From Cohnella xylanilytica (GTDB lineage Bacteria > Bacillota > Bacilli > Paenibacillales > Paenibacillaceae): a stretch of DNA of 64,000 bases. Location: assembly GCF_014212175.1 (NCBI RefSeq), contig NZ_JACJVR010000020.1, positions 1 through 64,000 of the forward strand, given 5' to 3'. Below, piece after piece: positions 51,842 to 60,345 of this stretch. The first letter of the stretch is position 1. Each line of letters opens with the position of its first letter. Under the pieces are notes generated by a model. The model had not been told where the DNA came from. It saw nothing but the letters and a program-made list of their open reading frames with translations, and did not search any database. Both the position numbers and the translations under genes were made by a program.

Positions 51842-51994
51842 TCGTACACCCCAGCTTGAGAGTAATGATTGGCGCGGCCGGACGGACGTTCGCCGACACT
51901 ATTACTAGCTTTATCGACAGGTTCGAGCGAAAGGTTTAGAGATGATGGCCGTATTTTTCGCAAAAAAGCCCTTGGGCGGAGAGAGGGACGAAGC

Positions 51995-52288
51995 ATGGAC
52001 GGGAAGAAGCGGTTGACGGAAGAGGAGCTGGCGGAAGGGCTGCGGGCGCTTCCGGGATGGACGGTCGAGGAGGGGAAGCGCATCGTCAAGAAGTACCTGT
52101 TCCCGACGTTCCCGGATGCGATCCGGTTCGTCGACCGGGTGGCCGAGCTGGCGGAGGAGCATAATCACCACCCTTTTATCGCGATCGATTACCGGAAGGT
52201 TACGCTGCGGCTCACCACTTGGCGCGCGGGAGGGCTCACGGCGCTCGACCTGGCTTCCGCGGAGGCTTACGATCGGCTGGCTCCGTAA
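51995..52288 (+). CDS. phhB: Pterin-4a-carbinolamine dehydratase
   Basis: A 97-residue enzyme that recycles 4a-hydroxytetrahydrobiopterin. The active-site motif EHNHHPFIAIDYRKV, the opening LRALPGWTVEE and the FPTFPDAIRFVDRVAELAEE helix are diagnostic. GAGAGGG site before the ATG. No phenylalanine hydroxylase gene is visible here. Divergent from motA. Confidence 0.93.
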   Translation: MDGKKRLTEEELAEGLRALPGWTVEEGKRIVKKYLFPTFPDAIRFVDRVAELAEEHNHHPFIAIDYRKVTLRLTTWRAGGLTALDLASAEAYDRLAP

Positions 52289-52372
52289 CGGGGATCGGCG
52301 CGCCGCCGGCCGAAACCATCCATACTTCCGGACGTAGATAAGCATAATAAGGATAAGGAGGCTGGGTTAAGC

Positions 52373-52699
52373 ATGAATTGTCCGGTATGTCACGATACGA
52401 GAATGAGGGAAGTCGAGAAGAACGGCGTTCTGATCGACATCTGCCCGAGCTGCAAGGGAGTCTGGCTGGACCGCGGGGAGCTGGATAAGCTGATGACGGA
52501 AGTCCGCGAGGTGCGGGACGATTACAACCGGTGGTACTACGACGACGATGACGACAAGCACCGGCGGCCGCCTTCGTATCCGAACGATTCGCACCGGCCG
52601 TCCTACGATTCCCACCAATACGGCGGGCACGGACACGGGGGCTACAAGCACAAGAAGAAGAAAAGCGTCATGGACATGTTCGGCGATCTGTTCGACTGA
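52373..52699 (+). CDS. zf-TFIIB zinc-ribbon protein
   Basis: 108 residues. The first 40 form a zinc ribbon, CPVCHDTRM and CPSCKGVWLDRGELDKL, typical of the zf-TFIIB family. The rest is low-complexity: an Asp run, then His/Tyr/Pro/Gly-rich sequence and a Lys run before a final amphipathic MDMFGDLFD. Function unknown; members are small cytoplasmic proteins in many Gram-positives. AAGGAGG site. Confidence 0.88.
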   Translation: MNCPVCHDTRMREVEKNGVLIDICPSCKGVWLDRGELDKLMTEVREVRDDYNRWYYDDDDDKHRRPPSYPNDSHRPSYDSHQYGGHGHGGYKHKKKKSVMDMFGDLFD

Positions 52700-52716
52700 C
52701 GGCTCGCGAACGCAAG

Positions 52717-52745
52717 AGACCGCCCGCGGGGGCGGTCTTATTGCT
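52717..52745. terminator. Bidirectional terminator
   Basis: AGACCGCCC pairs with GGGCGGTCT around GCGG, between the convergent zinc-ribbon and GNAT genes, overlapping the stop of the latter. Confidence 0.75.
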
Positions 52746-53223
52746 TCACCATGCACAGAATCGAGACGATGCCGTGGGAGGCTCTCCGGTCGTACCGGTC
52801 GGTCGCGGCGAAGCCGGCCCGCTCGTAGGCGCGGATCGCCCGCTTGTTCCACGTCTCGACCTCCAGATCGATCTCGGCGTCCGGGGCCCTGCGCTCCGCT
52901 TCCGCGGCGACCGCTCCGATGAAGGCGGGTCCCCAGCCCCGATCGCAGCAGTCCGGACGCAGCCCGACGCCGAGCCGCACGACCCCGACCATCGGGAAGA
53001 ACTGCGCGTACCCGACCAGGCGCCCTTCTTCGTCGCGCACCGATGCGTACTGCTCCCGCCTGATGCGGGGATCGCCGAATTCCCGTTCCTCGGCCTTCAT
53101 CCGCTCCCAGGACGGCCATTGGTACGAGTCGTAAGGCGGCGGGTACCGCCAAGCGCAGATCTCCTCCGCGTCCTCTTCCGTCATAGGGCCGATGCGGAAT
53201 TCGGGCGGCGGCGTTTTTTTCAC
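52738..53223 (-). CDS. GNAT-family N-acetyltransferase
   Basis: A 161-residue acetyl-CoA-dependent transferase. Acetyl-CoA-binding motif A is in VGLRPDCCDRGWGPAFIGAV (the usual Gly-rich loop is altered to CCDRGWG), followed by VETWNKRAIRAYERAGF, the classic motif B helix. Substrate unknown. GTG start after GGGGAG. Confidence 0.87.
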   Translation of the reverse strand: MKKTPPPEFRIGPMTEEDAEEICAWRYPPPYDSYQWPSWERMKAEEREFGDPRIRREQYASVRDEEGRLVGYAQFFPMVGVVRLGVGLRPDCCDRGWGPAFIGAVAAEAERRAPDAEIDLEVETWNKRAIRAYERAGFAATDRYDRRASHGIVSILCMVKQ

Positions 53224-53370
53224 GATTTTCTCCCCTTCGCTTCACGGCCGCCTCGACGACCGGATTCTCTCCTTCCAAGATATCATACTCCCGCGTTCAT
53301 GGTATAATAGAACGGTTCGTTCGGGCGGATCGCCGCCCATCTATGCAGTGGAAAGGGGATTCCCGTCTTC

Positions 53371-54570
53371 ATGTCCCGGCTTATCTTCTTGGGTTGCCTG
53401 GCTTATTTAACGATCGGGTTGGGCCAATTGGTGTTGGGCGCCGTCATGGAGCCCATGGTTCACGCTTACGGAATTCAATACGGGGACGGCGGGCAGCTGG
53501 TCATGCACCAGTTCCTCGGCGGCTTGGTCGGGACGCTGTGCTCGCCGTGGCTGATCAACCGGATCGGCCGCAAGTCGCTGCTGCTCGCCGCGTTCGGCAT
53601 TATGGCCGTCATCGAGTTCCTCTATATGGCCCTGCCTCCGTGGGGCGTCATGCTGTCGATCGCTCCGGTCACCGGCTTCGGCTTCGGGATCGTCGAGGCG
53701 CTGGTCGGCTCGCTCATCATCGGCGGGGCCGGGGAGAAGGCCAATGTGGCGATGACTCGGGTCGAGACGTTCTTCGGTATCGGGGCGCTCATCATCCCGT
53801 TCGCCGGAGCCGCGCTCATCGAGCTCGGCCAGTGGCGGATGGCGTTCGGCGTCGTCGGGCTGCTGTCGGTCGCTTCGCTGTTCTGCTGGTGGAGGTTCTG
53901 GCCGGCCGGGATCGGTCAAGGAGCGGCGGGGGCTCATGGCGCGGGAGATGCGCCGTCGTCGTCGGGCAGTCGGCTGGGAAGGAACGCCGCCGTCGTCATG
54001 GGCGCTTGCATTCTGTTCTTCGTCGTGTACGTCGGGCTGGAGATGAGCTTCGTTCACTACCTTCCTTCCGTGCTCGTTAATTCCGACGAAGGGCTGACCG
54101 AAGCGACCGCGACGCTCGCGCTCAGCGTGTTCTGGGGCGCGATGACGATCGGCCGCATGTTCGCCGGCGCGATCGCCGACCGCTTCGGCGGCGGTCCGTA
54201 CCTGCTCGGCACCTGCTTCGCCGCCGCGATCTGCTTCGCTCTGATGAGCCTGACCGGCGGCGTGACGGCCATGTTCGTGCTCACCTTCTTCGCGGGTCTG
54301 GCTCTATCGGGCATCTTCGCCGTCGCGCTCGTCTTCACGAACCGGGCCGTGCCCGGCATGACGGAGCGGACGACGAGCCTGCTCATCGCCAGCGGCCTGC
54401 TGGGCGGGGCGATCCTGCCGAAGCTGGCGGGCTGGTCGCTCGACCGCTTCGAGGTCGGCATGACCCGCTGGCTGTTCACGGCCGTCGCCGTGTTGATGGT
54501 CGTCATCATCGGGGTCGCTCTCGCCTATTCGAAGCGTTCTTCGGAGAGGCCGGCGATTGTCGCCAAGTGA
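53371..54570 (+). CDS. MFS transporter
   Basis: A 399-residue permease with 12 hydrophobic segments and a central low-complexity cytoplasmic loop rich in Ala/Gly/Ser (about residues 185-208). NRIGRKSLLLAAFG after helix 2 is the MFS motif A; a second copy is GAIADRFGGGPYL. It resembles the fucose-permease/YfkF-like group more than drug exporters, but the substrate is unknown. Followed after 46 bases by the sulfurtransferase gene. Confidence 0.85.
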   Translation: MSRLIFLGCLAYLTIGLGQLVLGAVMEPMVHAYGIQYGDGGQLVMHQFLGGLVGTLCSPWLINRIGRKSLLLAAFGIMAVIEFLYMALPPWGVMLSIAPVTGFGFGIVEALVGSLIIGGAGEKANVAMTRVETFFGIGALIIPFAGAALIELGQWRMAFGVVGLLSVASLFCWWRFWPAGIGQGAAGAHGAGDAPSSSGSRLGRNAAVVMGACILFFVVYVGLEMSFVHYLPSVLVNSDEGLTEATATLALSVFWGAMTIGRMFAGAIADRFGGGPYLLGTCFAAAICFALMSLTGGVTAMFVLTFFAGLALSGIFAVALVFTNRAVPGMTERTTSLLIASGLLGGAILPKLAGWSLDRFEVGMTRWLFTAVAVLMVVIIGVALAYSKRSSERPAIVAK

Positions 54571-54616
54571 GGATAGCAATAATGGTGGAAAAGAGGATAA
54601 GGAGGACGGAAGCGAG

Positions 54617-55453
54617 ATGAAGCACGTAGTATCTCTCAAATGGCTGCTGGCCCGGCTGTACGAGCCGGACCTGGTTATCGTCGACTGCCGGTTCGCGATG
54701 GGGCAGCCGGACGCCGGACGCGCGGCGTACGAAGAGGCCCATATTCCCGGCGCGGTCTATCTCGATCTGGAGCGGGACCTGTCCGACCCGGTCGGGGAGC
54801 ACGGCGGCCGCCATCCGCTGCCGGACGCGGCGGAGCTGGCCGGCCGGCTGAGCCGCGTCGGCATCGGCAACGACACGCGGGTCGTCGCGTACGACGACCA
54901 AGGCGGGGCGATGGCTTCGCGCCTGTGGTGGCTGCTTCGCTACCTGGGCCACGAGAACGTCTTCGTGCTGGACGAGGGCTTCGCGGCGTGGAAGCGGGAA
55001 GGGTTCCCGGTGAACGCCGAGCAGAAGGTGCTCATCCCGGCGACGTTCCTCGCGACCGTGCAGCACAACATGCTCGTCGAGATGGACGAGGTGCGCGAGT
55101 CGCTCGGGGATGACGGCATCGTGCTGGTTGACTCGCGCGAAGCGCCGCGCTTCCGCGGCGAGGCGGAGCCGCTCGACAAGAAGGCCGGGCACATCCCGGG
55201 CGCGCGCAACAAGTTCTGGAAGGGTGCGCTGGACGAGCAAGGCCGCTTCAAGTCGGCCGAGGCGCTGGCGGAGCACTTCGCCGACCTTCCGCGCGACCGC
55301 GAGCTCGTCGTCTACTGCGGCTCCGGCGTCACCGCGACGCCGAACGTTCTCGCCCTGAGCGAAGCGGGCTTCGAGAACGTGAAGCTGTACGCGGGCAGCT
55401 GGAGCGATTGGATCTCGTACGACGAGAATCCGATTGCCAAGGGAGAAGAATAA
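54617..55453 (+). CDS. Sulfurtransferase (thiosulfate/3-mercaptopyruvate type, two rhodanese domains)
   Basis: A 278-residue enzyme transferring sulfane sulfur to cyanide or thiols. Inactive N-terminal rhodanese domain (VIVDCRF, HIPGAVYLDLE, VAYDDQGG) and active C-terminal domain with the Cys loop VVYCGSGVTATPN near residue 235. Ends with SDWISYDENPIAKG. ATG behind AAGGAGG. The last 109 coding bases plus the following 24 bases recur as a decayed copy at 61348-61480. Confidence 0.93.
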   Translation: MKHVVSLKWLLARLYEPDLVIVDCRFAMGQPDAGRAAYEEAHIPGAVYLDLERDLSDPVGEHGGRHPLPDAAELAGRLSRVGIGNDTRVVAYDDQGGAMASRLWWLLRYLGHENVFVLDEGFAAWKREGFPVNAEQKVLIPATFLATVQHNMLVEMDEVRESLGDDGIVLVDSREAPRFRGEAEPLDKKAGHIPGARNKFWKGALDEQGRFKSAEALAEHFADLPRDRELVVYCGSGVTATPNVLALSEAGFENVKLYAGSWSDWISYDENPIAKGEE

Positions 55454-55890
55454 GAGCCGAGAAGCCGCGTCGAACGCGGGTTAGGGGGCTGTGACAGGTT
55501 GCCGGGAGGCAGGCTGTTGCAGCCCTCTTTTGCTTTTCGTCCAACAGCTTGCAAATAATCGTCGGCTGTAAATGATTACATGGGATCCGGAGCCAGCCAC
55601 AGCGGGGTGGTCGGATCAGGTTGCCGTTGAACGCTCGGAGACTTCGCTTGCGGTCATCCATAAGCTGGCTCGTCGCAGGAGCTTAATCACCTTTGGGAGC
55701 ACTTTCGCTTCACTTCCTTGGCGTGGTTGGCATCTCCCGGTTCGGGAGCAACGGAACGGATTTTTTCGGGGGAGTGGTCGCAACGGAGCCGGAGGCGTTC
55801 CGTTTGTTGCTGGCGGTCAAGATCAAAAGAATGATTCAGCCACAACCCCGGTAGGGTCGAAGGAGGAGCGCTAGGCTTTAACATAGAAAT
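55454..55890. other. Non-coding stretch left of the small AT-rich island
   Basis: No supportable gene. It contains the left 52-bp direct repeat (55587-55638) and a third, more diverged copy (TCAGCCACAACCCCGGTAGG, from about 55836), suggesting a family of dispersed intergenic repeats or decayed attachment sites. Confidence 0.5.
55587..55638. repeat. Left imperfect direct repeat of the small island
   Basis: Begins CCGGAGCCAGCCACAGC and aligns without gaps to 58213-58264, roughly four of five positions identical over 52 bases. Confidence 0.7.
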
Positions 55891-55917
55891 ATATATTTGC
55901 TCTTCTCTTGTTCTGTT

Positions 55918-56195
55918 CTGTCACCCTTGGTTACCTTCTGTCACCGTGGTAGCACTTCCGCTCGCTCCTTTTCTGCGGTTCCGAGCTTCACTTTTGTCAC
56001 TTTGTCACCTTCAAGTCTCAATTCCGGACAATCTGTCGTTGTGTTGCCATGTTGTCCTTGGGTTCACATCGATATCTTCGGGTGGCAACGTGACAAAACT
56101 TGCTCTGCCGCACCTTCGCTACGACTCTCGTTCACTGCCACCGCCGTGACAACAAGTGGCAGTCAACCGGGGCAAGGTACGCCCAAGTGACTGCC
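55918..56195. repeat. Cluster of TGTCAC/GTGACA motifs
   Basis: TGTCACC or TGTCAC occurs near 55918, 55938, 55994 and 56003; the complement GTGACA/GTGAC near 56089, 56145 and 56186, with GTGGCA variants between. The block has no coding frame that I can support and sits at the 3' side of the ParA-like/cyclase pair, where a centromere-like or regulatory array would be expected. Confidence 0.45.
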
Positions 56196-56233
56196 ACGAA
56201 TTTTGGTGGTGTGCTGCTTATGGTGACAAAGAG

Positions 56234-56914
56234 CTATACTGTTTTAAACCGAGTAGTTAATGGTGTTATAGTGGGGTGCTTAAAGTTCAAGTACTCTGCA
56301 AGCCAGATATATTTTTCACGAATGGATGGATTTTTTGAATTGATATTAGTAGTAATAAATTCCCTATCCGTGTCGATTCTCTCGGCATTTGAAAACCTAA
56401 AATAGTCGACAAAACATAGACCATCATTTTCTCGTATTATTGGTAATTCTGTTAATATATCAGTGCCAGTAGTAACAATATCGAGCAGATCGTTCGATAT
56501 GATAATTCTTGGGTATCTGGCTAAGCTCGTTTCGATATTATATGCTTCTATTAAACCGAGACTAAACATAAAACCGTCTCTATAAAAATGTTTTCCAAAG
56601 GCTATACCGCCTCGTGATAAAATTCCCTCGGAAAACAAGTCGTATTGATATTTGCCTATTTTATTTAGAAAGTCATTAAAGTTTTGTTTATCGTACTTTG
56701 TAGCAAGAACAATTGAGTCTGAGAACTGAACTAGTTGAAGCTGTAGTCCTGTCTCGTTTAGTTTGGTTGTTTGTTGATGTATTTTGTATAGTTTATTTAT
56801 GTATTTCTCCCCATTACTAATTGATTCCAAGTCACTTTTCACCATAGCAGAAAATCCAAGTAGATCAATAAAAGCAACAAAATAATATTCAAATTGTTGA
56901 ATTTCATTCTGCAC
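56234..56914 (-). CDS. Class III nucleotidyl-cyclase-like protein
   Basis: A 226-residue cytoplasmic protein. FVAFIDLLGFSAMV carries the first metal-binding Asp position of class III cyclases and LVQFSDSIVL the second; SRGGIAFGKHFYRDGFMFSL with GLIEAYNIET and PRIIIS continue the usual cyclase pattern (RxGIxxG, then A-x-x-hE). Small stand-alone cyclase-like proteins of this kind occur in accessory loci, including cyclic-nucleotide-based phage defence, but nucleotide and product cannot be read here. The GTG start shares one base with the stop of the ParA-like gene, so the two are translationally coupled. Confidence 0.6.
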   Translation of the reverse strand: MQNEIQQFEYYFVAFIDLLGFSAMVKSDLESISNGEKYINKLYKIHQQTTKLNETGLQLQLVQFSDSIVLATKYDKQNFNDFLNKIGKYQYDLFSEGILSRGGIAFGKHFYRDGFMFSLGLIEAYNIETSLARYPRIIISNDLLDIVTTGTDILTELPIIRENDGLCFVDYFRFSNAERIDTDREFITTNINSKNPSIREKYIWLAEYLNFKHPTITPLTTRFKTV

Positions 56915-57978
56915 TATTGCTGCACCAACCTGTCGCTGATATCTTTATATTTAGACTTAAAATCCAGGGCTCTTCTTTCAGCGTCCCTCCAAGTAGCTCC
57001 TCCCCAAGGTTGGCTCGAATCCGTAATAATGGCCGTTTCGTCTCGTGATATATTGAATACTGCTTTTCCATATTCCTGCATCAGTGGAGCGAAACTTCCA
57101 AAGTCAGGTATTGTTGTAACAGCTATTGTTTCCCGAGTTAAACCTGCCGTTAAGTCAATTGAGTCATTTGAATGCTTTCTCAGTACCGGAAATAAGTTGC
57201 TGTCAATGGTTAAAGGAATCCTATCCATCCATAATTGATACCCTGGTTTTGGACGACCATTTCTTGTCTTGAAGTTTTGAATCGTAACCCCTAAGAATAT
57301 TGGTTTACCTAATTTAACTGGTAGTCCAATGCTTTTGAAATCTTGGTATATTTGAGCATGCTCCGAGACCCATCGATCTAAAATTGATGATAGCGAGCCG
57401 ATTGCTTGCACATTGAATCTGTCAGGTGATGTTGGAATAAAAAAGGCATCGCAAGCAAGGAAGCAACTTCTCGTTAAAGCACCAGAACTTGGACCCACAT
57501 CAAATAGGATATAATCATAGTTATGCCTCTCACCAAAACGTGTAACGAAATCTCCTATTGCTACATAAGTTCTTTTTTCATGAATTTTATTAGATGTCCT
57601 TTGACCATGGGCTTCAGCAAGCGCATCCTCGATACTATTTAAAGCAACGTCGCCACGAATCAGATCTAAATTATCCACTATATTATTCACTATAATACTA
57701 TCAATATTAACTTGAGGAATAGCCCCTTCAATTCTTGGCTGCAGAAGTTGAAGAAGGCTTGTGCCTGGTAATTCGTTATCAAATCCTTGTTCTTCCTGCT
57801 CCTTGTCTAGTCGCTCAATTGTAGGAGACAACATAATTTCGGTTAGATTGCACTGCGGATCAGCATCAATAACCAGTACTTTGTAACCTTCTCCTGCAAG
57901 ATAATGGGAAAGGTTAAAAATTGTTGTTGTTTTAGATACGCCGCCTTTATGGTTATAAAAGGTTATTACTTTGGACAT
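56914..57978 (-). CDS. ParA/MinD-like ATPase
   Basis: A 354-residue P-loop ATPase. Deviant Walker A NHKGGVSKTTT at residues 8-18 with the signature Lys, Walker A' region VLVIDADPQCNLTEI, Walker B YILFDVGPSS and the switch segment FFIPTSPDRFNVQAIGSL. It is longer than most ParA proteins, with an extra C-terminal part (after about 270). No ParB gene is nearby; instead a cyclase-like gene is coupled to it. ATG at 57978 six bases after GAGGTG. The 230 bases upstream are AT-rich promoter-type sequence. Confidence 0.85.
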   Translation of the reverse strand: MSKVITFYNHKGGVSKTTTIFNLSHYLAGEGYKVLVIDADPQCNLTEIMLSPTIERLDKEQEEQGFDNELPGTSLLQLLQPRIEGAIPQVNIDSIIVNNIVDNLDLIRGDVALNSIEDALAEAHGQRTSNKIHEKRTYVAIGDFVTRFGERHNYDYILFDVGPSSGALTRSCFLACDAFFIPTSPDRFNVQAIGSLSSILDRWVSEHAQIYQDFKSIGLPVKLGKPIFLGVTIQNFKTRNGRPKPGYQLWMDRIPLTIDSNLFPVLRKHSNDSIDLTAGLTRETIAVTTIPDFGSFAPLMQEYGKAVFNISRDETAIITDSSQPWGGATWRDAERRALDFKSKYKDISDRLVQQ

Positions 57979-58212
57979 GGAGTTCACCTCGTGTTACATA
58001 GTAAGATCTGATTTCGACAATGAACCAGCAAATTCCTCCTATTTCTACATATAGATTTTGGGATTCCCCGATTTGCTAATCACTAGCCGTCAGCTATCGG
58101 TACTGACGAGACAAGGTATGATCTTTCTTCATTTGTGGCTCTACTAGCGTAAGAGATTTTAACCATCGGGGCACAAGTGTTCAAGAACTCCCTGGATACC
58201 GTTGCAGGAACC

Positions 58213-58264
58213 CCGGAGCCAGCCACAGCCCGGTAGTCGGGTCAGGAGGATGTTGAGCGCCCAG
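58213..58264. repeat. Right imperfect direct repeat of the small island
   Basis: Begins CCGGAGCCAGCCACAGC, matching 55587-55638. Confidence 0.7.
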
Positions 58265-58365
58265 TTTTGCGGCGTCGGCAGCAGGCAGAACCAAAGCCGA
58301 CCGACCACGCAAACCATCACGACCGGGAACCGTTCGGAGCAAGTACCTTTTTCAAGCTTCGATAG

Positions 58366-58400
58366 TAAAAAAAGAAGCCGACCCCAACGTGGTCGGCTTC
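58366..58400 (-). terminator. Terminator of the map gene
   Basis: Minus strand: GAAGCCGACC pairs with GGTCGGCTTC, followed by seven T residues, eight bases past the map stop. Confidence 0.85.
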
Positions 58401-58408
58401 TAATTGTT

Positions 58409-59155
58409 CTATTGCGCGGTCAAAATTTGCGGACCTTCGGCCGTGATGGCGATCGTATGCTCGTATTGGGCGGCGAGCTTGCCGTCCCGTGTCCGCGCGG
58501 TCCAGCCATCCGGATCGATGGTCATGGAGTAGGCGCCTTCGGTGATCATGGGCTCGATCGTGAACACCATGCCTTCCTTGATGCGCAAGCCTTTGCCGGG
58601 CTTGCCGACATGCATATAAGTCGGCTCCTCGTGCAGATCCCGGCCGATGCCGTGGGCGAGAAGGTCGCGCACGACGCCGAAGCCGTGCGATTCCGCATGC
58701 TGCTGAATCGCGCTCGTCACGTCGCCGAGCCGATTGCCGGGCTGCGCCTGCGCGATGCCGAGGTCAAGGCATTCCTTCGTGACGCGCATCAGCTTCTCGG
58801 CCGTCGGCGAGATCTTCCCGACCGCATAGCTCCAGGCCGAATCGCCGAGCCAGCCGTCGAGCTCCGCGACCGTGTCGATCGTCACGATATCGCCTTCCTT
58901 AAGAGGCTTATCGTTAGGAAAGCCATGCGCGATCACGTCGTTGACGGAGGCACAGGTCGCATACGGATAGCCCTTATAGCCCTTCTCGTATGGCTTGGCG
59001 CCATGCTTCAGAATAATCTCCTCGAATATGCGCTCAATCTCGTTCGTCGTGATACCCGGTTGGATGAGCGGGGCGATTGTACGATGGCATTCGGCCACCA
59101 CTTGGCATGCCTTGCGAATGGCCTCGATTTCATGCTTGCTTTTTAAAATGACCAT
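58409..59155 (-). CDS. map: Methionine aminopeptidase, type I
   Basis: Removes the initiator Met from nascent proteins. 248 residues with all metal ligands: the Asp pair in TIDTVAELDGWLGDSA, the His of HGIGRDLHEEP, and the Glu residues of FTIEPM and YEHTIAIT. The usual GYHGD reads GWLGD here, and the gene lies outside the ribosomal-protein cluster, so it may be a second, YflG-like paralogue. The ATG at 59155 is 26 bases inside the end of the TetR gene, with AAGGAG upstream. Confidence 0.9.
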   Translation of the reverse strand: MVILKSKHEIEAIRKACQVVAECHRTIAPLIQPGITTNEIERIFEEIILKHGAKPYEKGYKGYPYATCASVNDVIAHGFPNDKPLKEGDIVTIDTVAELDGWLGDSAWSYAVGKISPTAEKLMRVTKECLDLGIAQAQPGNRLGDVTSAIQQHAESHGFGVVRDLLAHGIGRDLHEEPTYMHVGKPGKGLRIKEGMVFTIEPMITEGAYSMTIDPDGWTARTRDGKLAAQYEHTIAITAEGPQILTAQ

Positions 59156-59747
59156 GTTCGTTCCAGGACTCCTTCGTAATAGCTTGAACGGCGAGTTGAC
59201 TGATTCGATCGACGTCCAGTTCGGAATTGCCCGCATAGTAGCGCAGTCCGCAGCAGCCGACCAATACGGCAAGCATGTGGTCGACGCTATCGTCTTCGCG
59301 CTGGGCGATCGATTGGAGCGGAACGTACAGTTGTTCCATAAATCGTCTCTTGGCGGGGGGCCGATCCTTCTCGGGCAAGCCCGCGTAATGTTCCATCGCC
59401 ATCTTGTAGACGAGATAGGCGCGGGCGTCCGACTGCCACAGCCGGAGCAGCGCTATGCAATACGCCAACAGCTTCCTGTTCTCCGGGCCGCCGCCGGAGA
59501 GGTCAGCCCATTCCGCCAAGGCCTGCTCGCACCGCTCGAAGCCGCTGCCCAGCACATCTTCGATCAATAAATGCCGGTTGGGATAATAATGGTATACCGT
59601 GCCGTAACCAAGCTTGGCCTCGCGGGCGACGTCGCGAATATCGAAGCTGCCGCCCGTGCGGAAGTAGGCGTGCGCGGCGGCGTCCAGAATCTGTTCTCTG
59701 CGCTGCATGCGGATGAGCTCATTCTGTTCTTTGGTACGGGGGCACAT
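59130..59747 (-). CDS. TetR/AcrR family transcriptional regulator
   Basis: 205 residues. HTH at 18-60: ILDAAAHAYFRTGGSFDIRD, then EAKLGYGTVYHYYPNRHLLIED; helical ligand domain after. ATG at 59747 with GGAGG eleven bases upstream. It overlaps map, so it may regulate its own operon including map, which is unusual. An AT-rich region with TTGACATATTTGC-like sequence lies just upstream. Confidence 0.88.
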   Translation of the reverse strand: MCPRTKEQNELIRMQRREQILDAAAHAYFRTGGSFDIRDVAREAKLGYGTVYHYYPNRHLLIEDVLGSGFERCEQALAEWADLSGGGPENRKLLAYCIALLRLWQSDARAYLVYKMAMEHYAGLPEKDRPPAKRRFMEQLYVPLQSIAQREDDSVDHMLAVLVGCCGLRYYAGNSELDVDRISQLAVQAITKESWNEHGHFKKQA

Positions 59748-59980
59748 CGGCGACAGAGCCTCCTTGTATAGACCTGCAAATATGTCAATATAAAATAATA
59801 ACGCATGGGGCGGGGATAAGCAAATGATCCGTTGCGAAAAAAAAGCGGGCATTCAATCCGTTTGAGGACTTTGTCCTACACTGGCAAATGAAACGATCCG
59901 ATAATGTAGGTGAACGGCACGATGCATGCGTTGAGCCGCGTCGACATCTGCAGATTTACGGGGGAGGAGAAGTCCGCGAA

Positions 59981-60283
59981 ATGAACTATCGCTTTTGCCA
60001 GCAAGTCACGATTGTGGATATGGATGATGAACTGCTCTCGGAAGTCCTATTCGAGCATGGGGAGTACGAGACGGCCGCTTTGTCGGTAGGGTCCTCCGTT
60101 CTGATTCACCAATTGGGGTTGAAGGAATTCAATGTCGTGTACGATAAGAGGGAAGGCAAGCTCGCCCGATATAAAGTCGCGGATATCGAGATCGATCTCG
60201 TGACGAAGCCCGCGGTCACCCGCGTTTATTTGGAGCCGGTGAAGCTGATTGTCGGACAGCATGACATCGGGGAAATAGCGTAA
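59981..60283 (+). CDS. Hypothetical protein, 100 residues
   Basis: Strong GGGGGAGGAGAAG region before the ATG. The product is mostly beta (QVTIVDMDDELLSEVLFEHG, YKVADIEIDLVTKPAV, RVYLEPVKLIVG) and acidic, without TM segments. No family recognised. Convergent with hprK, with a shared terminator between. Confidence 0.6.
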   Translation: MNYRFCQQVTIVDMDDELLSEVLFEHGEYETAALSVGSSVLIHQLGLKEFNVVYDKREGKLARYKVADIEIDLVTKPAVTRVYLEPVKLIVGQHDIGEIA

Positions 60284-60304
60284 AGGGCAGGGTAGAAAGG
60301 GGAA

Positions 60305-60341
60305 AGGCCGGGAACCTCCTCTCGAAGGGGTTGCCGGCTTC
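60305..60341. terminator. Bidirectional terminator between convergent genes
   Basis: GCCGGGAACC pairs with GGTTGCCGGC around TCCTCTCGAAGG; T-rich bases on both sides. Confidence 0.65.
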
Positions 60342-60345
60342 TTCG

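Larger units (their letters stand above)
55587..58264. mobile_element. Small AT-rich accessory insertion (about 2.7 kb)
   Basis: Lies between the direct repeats at 55587 and 58213 and holds the cyclase-like and ParA-like genes, which are visibly AT-rich against the GC-rich flanks. No transposase or integrase is seen. Boundaries are inferred from the repeats and composition. Confidence 0.5.
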
